IMG/VR virus record: IMGVR_UViG_3300036820_000006
Location: 1-64,000 of that record
Reading direction: 5' to 3' (one strand)
Source of the DNA: a virus
DNA length: 64,000 nucleotides
Below, piece after piece: positions 48,992 through 57,080 of the stretch. Below the pieces are notes generated by a model. The model saw only the letters and a program-made list of their open reading frames with translations, searched no databases and was not told the DNA's origin. Both the position numbers and the translations under genes were made by a program. How positions within the stretch are numbered: the stretch's first letter is position 1; each line of letters opens with the position of its first letter.

Positions 48992-51900
48992 CTAAAATTT
49001 GACCTCCTGCAGCTCCGCCATGTTCGGCCCGCAGGCACATTCAATGCCCACTACCAGACCCTCTGGAGCGAGCTGTGGATGCACCAGCACATTACTCGGC
49101 CTACCGAACACGTCGCTGATATCATGCAACATCTGCGCACGCAAGCCTACTGGATAACAGAGCAGAATGCTGTCGTGAATCGTGTTGCACAGGCCGTAGC
49201 GCTCAGCCAACCCTTCACGATCTAGCGCTTTCAACCGCTCACGCAGGTCGCCGTGCGCCTCGCTCTGCACTCTGAATGCCATGGCGGCGTTGAACTGCTC
49301 GCCAGGTTTCCAGCTGCCTTTACCATCGGGCACGTAGACCTCGTAAAACCATCGCAACATTCCGTAGCGGTTCTTTAGCATGCCCTGCCGGTGCGCCTCT
49401 TCGCACACGTTGCGCTGCCATACGAACACCTTTGGGAACAGACGCTCAATAACAGTGCGGAACTCTCTAGCCTGCTTCAATGAGGCGAAATGTTCACGGT
49501 TCATTTCGTAAAGATGTGGCGGCATCAACCCCAACGCAATGCCAAGAATACTCGGCTTGGCCTGCCGGTCACGCACGGCTTTATAACGCTCATTGGACCT
49601 GAACCAGCGAAAGCGATCCATCAGCTCGTCGTCAGGTAGCGCGAACAGCTTATCCGCATCCGGCAGGCGCAGAAAGTTCCACGCCACAAAGCTGTGCATG
49701 TCCAGCCGTGCCATACGGCAGTTATGTGACAAGAATCCCTCCGCGATAAATGTTTTAGTACTCGTACCTAGTGCCACGACAGGATGATTTCCTATAGACT
49801 CAATTTTCAAAATCTTGGCGTCATGCGCAAGTTTTCCAAACACGTTCATGCCTTCTAGCCTAGACAAGCACTTAGGTAATAATCGCTTTGGTCTAAATTG
49901 CCCCAGCGCACGTATACCCGCGAATGGCTGCCCCACAAACCTAAATGTACGGCAATCTCGTTGGGGATTGTTAGCACTGTCCCCAAGGCTATAACCATAT
50001 TTAGCTAACATACTTGCTACCGAGTCCGCGATAATCCCAGGTCTCTGTGCGAAACTTAGCTGGCACCCATTACTAAGGGACCCCTCCCCATCCAAAATTC
50101 CGGCAATATATCCTTGATCCCATAGATCAGCACTCTTCCATGGCGGGGTAAACGTGCTCAAGTACATACCCGTAGCTAATTCATCAGCCCTGCGCCAGCT
50201 TACTCGTTGCTTAGTATCAAACTTAGCTAGCCATGTGTGTTCTATGCTGCATGTAACAACGCCTTGGTCAGTGGTAATGCGCACACACGGACGTTCAATA
50301 TAATCCACGGACTCAATTACGGATTTACGTAGCTTGCGTTTGCCCTCTATCGGAAACTCATCGAATCCCCAAAGTACCTCTCCCTCTCGCAGGTCTATGG
50401 CACGTCTCCATTGCAGGTCGGCCGTCAGAATACGAGTATCTGGGGCCACACAATAAGACTCATCTTCAGCTAAGAACCCTGTAATAAGGACATGATAACT
50501 TTTCAAATCCCAGTTCGCCAGCTCATACCCCGCTGGCGCTTCGATCATACTTTTTATAGCCTTACCCAACTTACCGTGGGCAGGGTAAGTTTGCGTAGAT
50601 GGATTGCGCGCACTTAGCTGTCCAGTCGCGGGCGCGAAGGTAAAAGTGGTGTGTACTCGGCCGTCGGCGTGCGGTTTGAACCCGTCAACATAAGTGCTCG
50701 ACATCTTTCCCATCTCACGGCATTCAATCACCTTCGTATAAAAGTCATCCTTGTGCCTAACTGCGAGACGTTCTAGCTCTTTTTTGTTGGTGGTGTCACT
50801 GCCTTTCTTGCGATCTTTGGGAATCTTATGCCCACGCACCCGCATATAATTCATCAGTTGCGGCGATGAGTTTGGTGAGAATTCATACACACGGCACCAG
50901 CGTGCAACCCCGGCAGTCTGTGTGCCAAGCTGCTCATCAAATACCTGCTGGCCAAACTGGCGCACATCAAAATAGAAGCGCTCACCCGGTTCCTCGACGC
51001 CATCTTCATCCGTGGTCGGCGGGTCCTCGAACATGCGCGCGCGGATCACCGCTATCTCGTCGGCAGTTACATTGCTATAACGATTAAGGTAAGCATTCTT
51101 GGCGGACTCGGTTAGCGCTTTCTTTGTCTGCTTGCCTTCCACCACCGGAATCCGAGTCGGCGTGATCTCTTCTAGCAGCTCTTTGACGCGAGGGGGCACT
51201 CCGGCATAACCATCCTTCGGCGTGATCTTTCTGGCGTCGGCGGGGAACCTGGCATCCAGCTCTAGCAGCAGCTCCGCACGCGTAGCATCAAACTGCGCGC
51301 CTAGCGCCAGCCTACGCTCATTATTAATCGGCAGGCCCCGCTGCTCCATTTTGGCTAGAATTGGCCGCACTGCTTCGACTTGGTTCTCATAGCCGACAGC
51401 GGCGCGCGCAGGCTGCGGGTCATACCATATCCCGCGATCTACCATAGTGCGGTACGAGACTGAATGAATACGCTGTGTCGCGTCCACGTCTACGCAGCCG
51501 TAGAACTCCAGATTGGTGCCGTTCAAATGCTTCCAGGGGAACGGGAACTGCGCATAGCTAGCAGCGAACTGCAGATGCGCGGGCAAATCCGGCTGCATAA
51601 AGTGGAACTGTTGTAAGGTATCGTGTACCGGCCCGGCAAGTTCGAGATAGGTGGCATTGCCGAAATCGCGCTGGCCGACCGCGCGCAGAACTTTCAAATC
51701 GAATAAATTGTAATTATGCCCCAGCTTCGGCAGCGGCAGTTTCAGCAGCCATCTTGTCGCTTGAATAAAAGGCTGCTTCCACGGCATCGCAATAGCTTGG
51801 CCTGGCGCGACGCTGAACTGACTTAGCCTAATCTGCGTATCGGTGAATCCATCCGTTGCGTCTTCATCTAGCGATGCCGATTCAAAAGTTTCGATATCGT

Positions 51901-52693
51901 GTGCCAGCGCGGTTAGTACGTGCTCAGCGGTACCGGGAATGCTGGCCAGCCACGCATCTGAACGCGCTTTTACATCGCGGCAGAAATCGTCCAACTGAAT
52001 AAGTGTTGGATGCAAGGTGTAATTTAGGTGGTTCTGTTGCAGCCACGCTGCTACTGCTTCAGCATCGTTATCCTGCAGCATGTCCAGAATAAAACTTTTA
52101 TCTTTACCGTAACGCACGTTGACCGCGCGTTGAATATCTCGCGCCAGCACGCCGGTGAGATGAATCGCGCCTCGGCGCAGGAAACTAGGATGATATGTAG
52201 GCACCACCAGAAGTTCGCAGCCTGCTGCTTCGCAGAACTCTGGCAGCGCGCGAAACACATAACCGCGCATATGGCTAATAGTGCGCTTTTCGCCCGAGAT
52301 GCCCGTCAAAGTGCGGAACGGAATGCCGCCAAGCGCCACTACAGTGCGCGGCTTGAACTTGCGAAAGAATTCCAATAGATTAGGCTGGCACTGATTGATG
52401 ACGGAGAACTCATAGTTAGTTCCAGCTAGCGCGTTCCCAAATGGTCTGCAGCGCAACGTATTCGAGATTGCGAACTGGTCGCGGGAGAATCCCAGCCGAC
52501 GCAGCGTGCGCTCTAAGACAGCTCCAGCTGGTGCGTATTTGACAAAAGGAGTTAGTTCACGCGCCTCGTTTTCTCCGCTGGCCTCGCCAATGAGAGCAAC
52601 GCCTAAGCTGCAGCTTCCTTCTGGCTGGGAGAAGTCAGTGCCAGCATTGTATAGATAGCAATTTCTACAGCTATCTGGCTTACTCCTGACCAC
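48992..52693 (-). CDS. uracil-DNA glycosylase-like/DNA polymerase A fusion with intein
   Basis: A 1233-residue precursor starting at GTG. Residues 1-195 are a family-4-like uracil-DNA glycosylase: Cys9/Cys12 (CRNC), Cys82 (LRCRP) and Cys102 (NQCQP) for an Fe-S cluster, GEASGENEARELTPF, and TYHPSFLRRG. Residues 260-420 are a DnaQ-like 3'-5' exonuclease (AHDIETF, GHNYNLFDLKVL, DVDATQRI). The polymerase follows: motif A NWDLKSYHVL, motif B ERYKAVRDRQAKPSILGI, motif C IHDSILL. Residues 748-991 are an intein; removal gives a 989-residue enzyme. It is the replicative polymerase of this phage. SPO1-type phages have a similar fused domain. Confidence 0.9.
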   Translation of the reverse strand: MVRSKPDSCRNCYLYNAGTDFSQPEGSCSLGVALIGEASGENEARELTPFVKYAPAGAVLERTLRRLGFSRDQFAISNTLRCRPFGNALAGTNYEFSVINQCQPNLLEFFRKFKPRTVVALGGIPFRTLTGISGEKRTISHMRGYVFRALPEFCEAAGCELLVVPTYHPSFLRRGAIHLTGVLARDIQRAVNVRYGKDKSFILDMLQDNDAEAVAAWLQQNHLNYTLHPTLIQLDDFCRDVKARSDAWLASIPGTAEHVLTALAHDIETFESASLDEDATDGFTDTQIRLSQFSVAPGQAIAMPWKQPFIQATRWLLKLPLPKLGHNYNLFDLKVLRAVGQRDFGNATYLELAGPVHDTLQQFHFMQPDLPAHLQFAASYAQFPFPWKHLNGTNLEFYGCVDVDATQRIHSVSYRTMVDRGIWYDPQPARAAVGYENQVEAVRPILAKMEQRGLPINNERRLALGAQFDATRAELLLELDARFPADARKITPKDGYAGVPPRVKELLEEITPTRIPVVEGKQTKKALTESAKNAYLNRYSNVTADEIAVIRARMFEDPPTTDEDGVEEPGERFYFDVRQFGQQVFDEQLGTQTAGVARWCRVYEFSPNSSPQLMNYMRVRGHKIPKDRKKGSDTTNKKELERLAVRHKDDFYTKVIECREMGKMSSTYVDGFKPHADGRVHTTFTFAPATGQLSARNPSTQTYPAHGKLGKAIKSMIEAPAGYELANWDLKSYHVLITGFLAEDESYCVAPDTRILTADLQWRRAIDLREGEVLWGFDEFPIEGKRKLRKSVIESVDYIERPCVRITTDQGVVTCSIEHTWLAKFDTKQRVSWRRADELATGMYLSTFTPPWKSADLWDQGYIAGILDGEGSLSNGCQLSFAQRPGIIADSVASMLAKYGYSLGDSANNPQRDCRTFRFVGQPFAGIRALGQFRPKRLLPKCLSRLEGMNVFGKLAHDAKILKIESIGNHPVVALGTSTKTFIAEGFLSHNCRMARLDMHSFVAWNFLRLPDADKLFALPDDELMDRFRWFRSNERYKAVRDRQAKPSILGIALGLMPPHLYEMNREHFASLKQAREFRTVIERLFPKVFVWQRNVCEEAHRQGMLKNRYGMLRWFYEVYVPDGKGSWKPGEQFNAAMAFRVQSEAHGDLRERLKALDREGLAERYGLCNTIHDSILLCYPVGLRAQMLHDISDVFGRPSNVLVHPQLAPEGLVVGIECACGPNMAELQEVKF
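49721..50452 (-). other. intein (244 residues) in the DNA polymerase
   Basis: Encodes residues 748-991 in frame. It starts with Cys (CVAPDTRILTADLQW, block A) and has CSIEHTWLAKF (block B). A single LAGLIDADG-type block follows (GYIAGILDGEGSL). It ends GTSTKTFIAEGFLSHN, with Cys as the first C-extein residue (CRMARLD). The DNA is visibly more A+T-rich than the flanking polymerase sequence, which suggests recent entry. It sits between motif A and the DMHSF helix, a highly conserved spot. Confidence 0.92.
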
Positions 52694-52874
52694 TCTTCTG
52701 CTCCTCTCGCTGCTTCCTGCGCAGCTTCTTCCACTGGCGTGCCGTCATGCCTGCAGGCTTCTTTGGTTGCGCGCGTGTGACCGGCAAGAAGCGCCCTGGA
52801 TGCAGAGGATCAGGACGGTTGTAGAGAGTCCGTATGCGAGTTGGTTCAAGTTGATCTTTCTTCTCTATAGCCAC
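52680..52874 (-). CDS. small basic protein between helicase and polymerase
   Basis: A 64-residue protein from GTG 52874. It overlaps the helicase gene end by 10 bases and the polymerase start by 14. It is Lys/Arg/Gln-rich (QPKKPAGMTARQWKKLRRKQ), ending in a charged helix. Coupling to both replication genes suggests a replication accessory role, unproven. Confidence 0.6.
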   Translation of the reverse strand: MAIEKKDQLEPTRIRTLYNRPDPLHPGRFLPVTRAQPKKPAGMTARQWKKLRRKQREEQKSGQE

Positions 52875-54313
52875 GGCAGCACTCTGGGATCGATCTTACA
52901 TTTGCGAGCCAGAGTATCCTTATCGCCTACCAAGCGCAACCCTTGCAGTGTTCTGCACCGCGATAGCGAGACATAGAGCATGGCTGGAGAGCCGAACATC
53001 CAACTACGAAAGTCAATCTGGCACCGGTCGAGCGATAAGCCTTGGATTTTATGCACAGTGCTCGCATACGCCAACCGGATAGGATAATACTCGATCTGCC
53101 CGATCACGTACCTCCTGACGCGGCCGCGATAGTGAACCTTCGCGATATAGCGACCGTCATCTGACTCTTTGGCTATGCTCTGCTCCACTGTTTCGTTCGG
53201 GCGCTCGCCTAGCTCCACACCGCGCACAATCGTCGGCACGTATACGATCTGCTTATTGCGTACCAGTTCAATCGCAATTACCCACTTGTTATCGCTGCCG
53301 ACTTGTTCAATCCCGAGTACATGCCCGCAATCACCATTCGCATACTCCAGCACGCCTGGTGAGCTATAGTTATTCGCTAGCAGCATCACATAAGCACCTT
53401 CACGCAGCACAGTCTGGTCGGGAATGTTCTTCCATTCAGAACGCTGCTTGCCCCAGCGGCGCGATGGCAGCAGCATCTTACGACCGCGAATGCGATCCAA
53501 CGCTAGCTGATTAGCGCGATCTACTTCGGCGTTCTGGCTGAGGATAGTAGTGCCATCAAAATCGCGATCAGTCATGTTGAAGAATTCAACCGAGGATGCA
53601 AGCAGGCTAGCGCATTCAGACCCGTTGCCTCGCCGCGCATGGTTGAGCGCCGACAGGAACTCAGCATCGCCTTGCCGCCACACTTTTGTGAGCCGGGTAA
53701 TGTTGTTGCCGAATCTGAGCCAACTACGCGCGTCGAAAGCCCATGGAGTTTTGGCTCGTGCTACTTTGCGCCCGCTAGAACTGCGTTCTGGAATGCTGGG
53801 GAGCTGGCAGAAATCACCACAGAGCACTAATCCTAAGGGTTCTTCCCCATCCTTAGTGTTCTGGTTCACATCATCGAACACATGCACAATCACATCTAGT
53901 TGTTCACAGGAAATCATGCTGATTTCGTCAATCACCACGTTACGGTAACCTTCGCGGCGCAGACTATGAAGCTTGTACTGCGCTGAACGTTTGAGGTAAG
54001 CATCGCGCAGTGAATCGGTATCGAAGTAGCCGAGCAGTGAGTGGATCGTGGTGGTGTTGAGGTTGACCGCCGAGATGCCGGTGCTCGCGCTCAGCACGGC
54101 ATAGCAAGGGTCCTCGGCGATGCGCTGCTTCAGCGTGAACGTCTTGCCAGTGCCCGCTGAACCGCAGAGGAACGAGCAAGGAGTTTCTAGTGAGCGCTGG
54201 GGCAACGGCTCCAACGCGGATTCACTTTCCTCGTCTATATATACAGGCTCGTCGGCCAGGGGCTCGTCGCCCAGCTCATCTAGCGCATCCAGCTCATCAT
54301 CGTAAACACTCAT
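52865..54313 (-). CDS. PIF1/RecD-like DNA helicase
   Basis: A 482-residue SF1B helicase. It has an acidic N-terminus (1-40), Walker A GSAGTGKTFT at 51-60, Walker B NVVIDEISMI, motif III LVLCGDFCQLPSIP, and the late motifs (ASTVHKIQGLSLDRCQID; YVSLSRCRTLQGLRLVG). These match PIF1/Dda/RecD2-type enzymes that unwind 5'-3'. It lies directly upstream of the polymerase and downstream of the HNH remnant, with a 4-base overlap. No strong ribosome site is visible, so translation may be coupled. Confidence 0.9.
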   Translation of the reverse strand: MSVYDDELDALDELGDEPLADEPVYIDEESESALEPLPQRSLETPCSFLCGSAGTGKTFTLKQRIAEDPCYAVLSASTGISAVNLNTTTIHSLLGYFDTDSLRDAYLKRSAQYKLHSLRREGYRNVVIDEISMISCEQLDVIVHVFDDVNQNTKDGEEPLGLVLCGDFCQLPSIPERSSSGRKVARAKTPWAFDARSWLRFGNNITRLTKVWRQGDAEFLSALNHARRGNGSECASLLASSVEFFNMTDRDFDGTTILSQNAEVDRANQLALDRIRGRKMLLPSRRWGKQRSEWKNIPDQTVLREGAYVMLLANNYSSPGVLEYANGDCGHVLGIEQVGSDNKWVIAIELVRNKQIVYVPTIVRGVELGERPNETVEQSIAKESDDGRYIAKVHYRGRVRRYVIGQIEYYPIRLAYASTVHKIQGLSLDRCQIDFRSWMFGSPAMLYVSLSRCRTLQGLRLVGDKDTLARKCKIDPRVLPWL

Positions 54314-54772
54314 GGGAAACTCGTTTCATCATCTATAGGCAGGCTGGGTTCAACCGCTACCGCTGCTACCTGTTCAAACATCTCCAGCGCACGCTCATCC
54401 GCTGCATCGCTCAGCATCTGAGCAGAGGTCTGTGGGCGTAGATTCTCGCTGGCGAAGAACTCTTCCCACTGAGCACGCTCACGCACATCCAACTGTTTGA
54501 GGAACCAAGCTTGCTTAGCGCTGACTGCATTATGCTCTGCTGTGCCTAAAATTTGAAGATTATCTGGGTGGGGGTTCAAGCGGTTGCGGTCTAAGTGGTG
54601 GATTACAACATCGTGTTCGAGTGCCCGTGGACCGAACTTAGCTAAATGCCACTAGCCGGTGAACGCGCATGCCGCGTAGAGGACCCGCACTCAGAACCAA
54701 GTACCCTTTTGAATCAATGGTAGTGCCGTCTCCCAGCTCGAACTTGCCTTTGCTGCCGCGTTCTTGGGGCAT
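54310..54772 (-). pseudogene. HNH endonuclease broken by a frameshift
   Basis: From ATG 54772 the frame reads PQERGSKGKFELGDGTTIDS and GMRVHRLVAFS, then stops. A one-base shift at about 54644 (AAA/TTT run) continues LAKFGPRALEHDVVIHHLDR, NRLNPHPDNLQILGTAEHNA, a clear HNH core with His-His and Asn. A helical C-terminal extension (residues of the last 70) then runs to the helicase start, which it overlaps by 4 bases. The single-base error sits at a homopolymer; it is either true decay or a sequencing error. Confidence 0.7.
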
Positions 54773-54839
54773 TACGTTTGAGCGCCCTTCAGAGAGTTAG
54801 AAGCCCCGGCAGAGTATCCGACTGCCGGGGCCATTTATG

Positions 54840-54912
54840 TGCGAACCGAGGGGATCGAACCCTCGACATCACGATTACAATTCGTGCGCTCTATCCACTG
54901 AGCTAGGTTCAA
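54840..54912 (-). tRNA. tRNA-Thr(UGU)
   Basis: A cloverleaf on the minus strand: D stem GCTC/GAGC, anticodon stem CACGA/TCGTG with loop ATTGTAA (anticodon TGT), T stem GAGGG/CCCTC. The acceptor stem is weak at its end (TTGAACC with GGTTCGC: one T-C mismatch and one wobble). Just upstream stands GCGAAC, so removal of six bases would restore a perfect GCGAACC/GGTTCGC stem. No CCA is encoded. Confidence 0.75.
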
Positions 54913-54954
54913 GTTCGCGGTTGTCAGTGCTCCACAGCACCGAACATAGTTGGC

Positions 54955-54994
54955 TCTGTCTAATCACGCTGCTCTACCACTGAGCTACTCCCCC
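54955..54994 (-). tRNA. 5' half of a tRNA (fragment)
   Basis: GGGGGAG, TA, then a perfect D arm (GCTC-AGTGGTA-GAGC) and AGCGTG..., a standard tRNA 5' half. No matching anticodon-to-acceptor part follows on the minus strand. It is probably a remnant; compare the 3' half at 55046. Confidence 0.5.
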
Positions 54995-55045
54995 TCAGGG
55001 CAGCGAACGTATCTTTGAGTGAGGTCAGAGATCGCATTCGCTGCT

Positions 55046-55081
55046 TGGAGGGGAAGAAGGGATTCGAACCCCCGACCACGC
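55046..55081 (-). tRNA. 3' half of a tRNA with encoded CCA (fragment)
   Basis: Minus strand: GCGTGGTC variable region, T arm GGGGG-TTCGAAT-CCCTT (two G-T pairs), acceptor strand CTTCCCC, T discriminator and CCA. CTTCCCC pairs with GGGGGAG of the 5' half at 54994 (one G-T). The order on the strand is reversed (3' half first). It may be a recombined remnant or an attachment-site-like fragment. Confidence 0.5.
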
Positions 55082-55211
55082 TTTTTGGGCCTTCTACTCT
55101 GTGCTGCTTCTGCTGCCGCATCAGTCTCTTGGGTGATAGCCTTAGTCTGCGCTCGCGGTACATGGCCGAGAGACTTCCTTTAGCTTGATCCCTGAGTCTG
55201 AGCCTTGAGTT

Positions 55212-55239
55212 ACCCCTCGCGGGGTCACCCAAACTTGGG
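55212..55239. other. two small adjacent hairpins
   Basis: ACCCC/GGGGT (55212-55225) and CCCAA/TTGGG (55228-55239) lie in the gap between tRNA-Met and the tRNA fragments. They may be processing sites or weak terminators for the tRNA transcript. The rest of the 54773-55314 gap holds only the tRNA and fragments listed; frames across it look like tRNA shadows. Confidence 0.3.
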
Positions 55240-55314
55240 AAATGCTGGCGGGACAGATTTACGACCTTGCCTCTTACCTCTCGGAACGGTCATGCGAGCG
55301 GCCAGCATCGAATT

Positions 55315-55390
55315 TGGTTGCGGGGGCTGGACTTGAACCAGCGACCTTGTGGTTATGAGCCACCTGTTCTACCAACTGAACTACCCCGCC
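55315..55390 (-). tRNA. tRNA-Met(CAU)
   Basis: A complete 76-base cloverleaf: acceptor GGCGGGG with CCCCGCA, D arm GTTC-AGTTGGTA-GAAC, anticodon loop CTCATAA, T stem GCTGG/CCAGC, encoded CCA. Base 1 and base 72 do not pair (G-A), as in initiator tRNAs (C-A), and the 3' end equals that of bacterial initiator tRNA. The D arm is elongator-like. It may be initiator-like or an elongator with a degraded end. Confidence 0.85.
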
Positions 55391-55443
55391 TTGGTGGACC
55401 GGTTTGGCTCCCGCCGCCCCAGCCCGAAAACTTTAGCGCTATC

Positions 55444-56213
55444 TTACTTCTCCTGCAGGGGCTTGAACAGCCAGCCATAAATCGCCGCGCCGACTGCCGT
55501 GCCCTTCGGGTCCTCAATCGTCTGCTCATTAGCCCGCGAGCGCGCTTTCTGCACAGCGCGAATCAGTTGTTCTGAGCGATCCATCAGCTCGGCCTTCTTA
55601 GCGGGCGTAATCAAGCTCGACCACTCCTGTTCCAGAATTGTGCCCACAGCTACATCTTTGGTGACCAGTGTAAACTTGCGCTGGATGCTTATCAGTAGCA
55701 GGTGCTAACGTCAGCGGCTCCTGTACTTTCTGCGTGCGCGTCTTGGTGACCTCTCTGGCCTTGAACACATGCGCGCCTTTAGCGCTATCATGCGTGAAGC
55801 CCTTAGCCGGGTCCAGAGTAGGAATCGAGCGCACTAAGTCTTGCGCCTCCTTTTAGGCGCTTCTCCAGTTGCAGCAGGAACGTTGCAGGCGCGTCCTTTA
55901 GGACTACAGCATCATCTTCCAGTACCACGTCCGACTTGGCATGCGTGTTTGCCATGTCGATGTTGTAAGCCGCATCCAGCGAGCGGTCTAAAATCTTGCT
56001 GATCCATTCCACCTCGTCGGTTACGGTAGATTGGATATCTGATTGCGCCTCGGTCTTGGGCAGCGCGCCTTCATCGTTCGGCGTGAACGTGACGCGCTTC
56101 TCCTCAAACAGGTGGCGCTTACCAGCGAACGTCGCCTGCAGATCAGTACGCGTCTTCTGCGCCTGACCGCTGAGGTTGTTATTGGTTGCGAGTAGCTCGT
56201 GAAGCTTTGCCAT
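55444..56213 (-). pseudogene. phage DUF7873-like protein broken by two frameshifts
   Basis: Three consecutive frames fit one protein of about 255 residues. The first starts MAKLHELLATNNNLSGQAQK (AAGGGAGA site). It continues as KEAQDLVRSIPTLDPAKGFT after a shift at an AAAA run (55851-55854), then as FTLVTKDVAVGTILEQEWSS after a shift near 55672. Motifs such as APATDKHPAQ, WSSLITPAKKAEL and LIRAVQKARSRANE match a conserved phage family that I know as DUF7873. Both shifts are at short homopolymers, which points to assembly error. Confidence 0.65.
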
Positions 56214-56282
56214 TAGACGATCTCCCTTAGATGTGGACGATGCTCAATGTAGCATGTGGTAGTGAACGGTGTCAAGTAGCCG

Positions 56283-56639
56283 TTAGATCAGCATAAGAAA
56301 TTCATCATCGCGGTTGTCGTTCAGCGTAACGGTGTCGTCATCCATCAAAGCTAGCGCTGCCAGCGCGCGGTCGAATTTTTCCAAACAGGGCTTATTCGGC
56401 GTATCTGGATAACAAGGCATTTTCAGGCCGCGATAATCCAGTAGCTCCGTAATATCTTCGATTTTGCTAGCCGTCTTAGCTCGTGCGGTAAACTTCTCTG
56501 CAGTCTCTACTACGCGCTTCTGCCACTTCTCGAAACCTAGGAGTGACGCGGCTACCGCTTTGATGTGGTCCTTCTCAGCCTCAGCGCGCTTCTTCTGAAT
56601 CGCCGCGATCAGCCTCACTTTATTCACTTTCACGTTCAT
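56283..56639 (-). CDS. helical hypothetical protein
   Basis: A 118-residue protein; the ATG at 56639 is chosen for the GGGAG site before it. Longer in-frame sequence upstream overlaps a hairpin and reads poorly. It is helical and Lys/Ala-rich (KVRLIAAIQKKRAEAEKDHI; KWQKRVVETAEKFTARAKTA), with an acidic end (DDDTVTLNDNRDDEFLM). It often pairs with the DUF7873-like gene in my recollection of phage maps, which I cannot verify. It may act in replication. Confidence 0.6.
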   Translation of the reverse strand: MNVKVNKVRLIAAIQKKRAEAEKDHIKAVAASLLGFEKWQKRVVETAEKFTARAKTASKIEDITELLDYRGLKMPCYPDTPNKPCLEKFDRALAALALMDDDTVTLNDNRDDEFLMLI

Positions 56640-56687
56640 TGCAATCTCCCTATCCACTAATGAATTTTCTACGGAGTAGAACCAGAA

Positions 56688-56988
<301 letters not shown>

Positions 56989-57006
56989 TCCAAGTTTGGA
57001 ACCGTT

Positions 57007-57080
57007 ACGCTACGAAACTATGCGGGACTGTAAGATATGGGACAATGCGCCACGTCGAGTTACGCGGCGGCACGATAGTT
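57007..57080. repeat. 5-bp-phased purine-C array C
   Basis: Fifteen consecutive units; AC or GC holds the phased position in 11 and a purine starts all 15 (GTTAC GCTAC GAAAC TATGC GGGAC...). It reaches the stop codon of the gene at 57079 and adjoins the hairpin row. Same style as arrays A and B. Confidence 0.7.

Noticed and set aside
54955-55090. A functional circularly permuted tRNA
   Set aside because: The acceptor strands pair, but the anticodon stems of the two halves do not, so no complete cloverleaf can form.
54960-55232. A 90-codon frame on the minus strand across the tRNA fragments
   Set aside because: Its second half is a translation of tRNA fragments (ending SSVVEQRD), a classical shadow. 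The first 30 codons alone remain possible.
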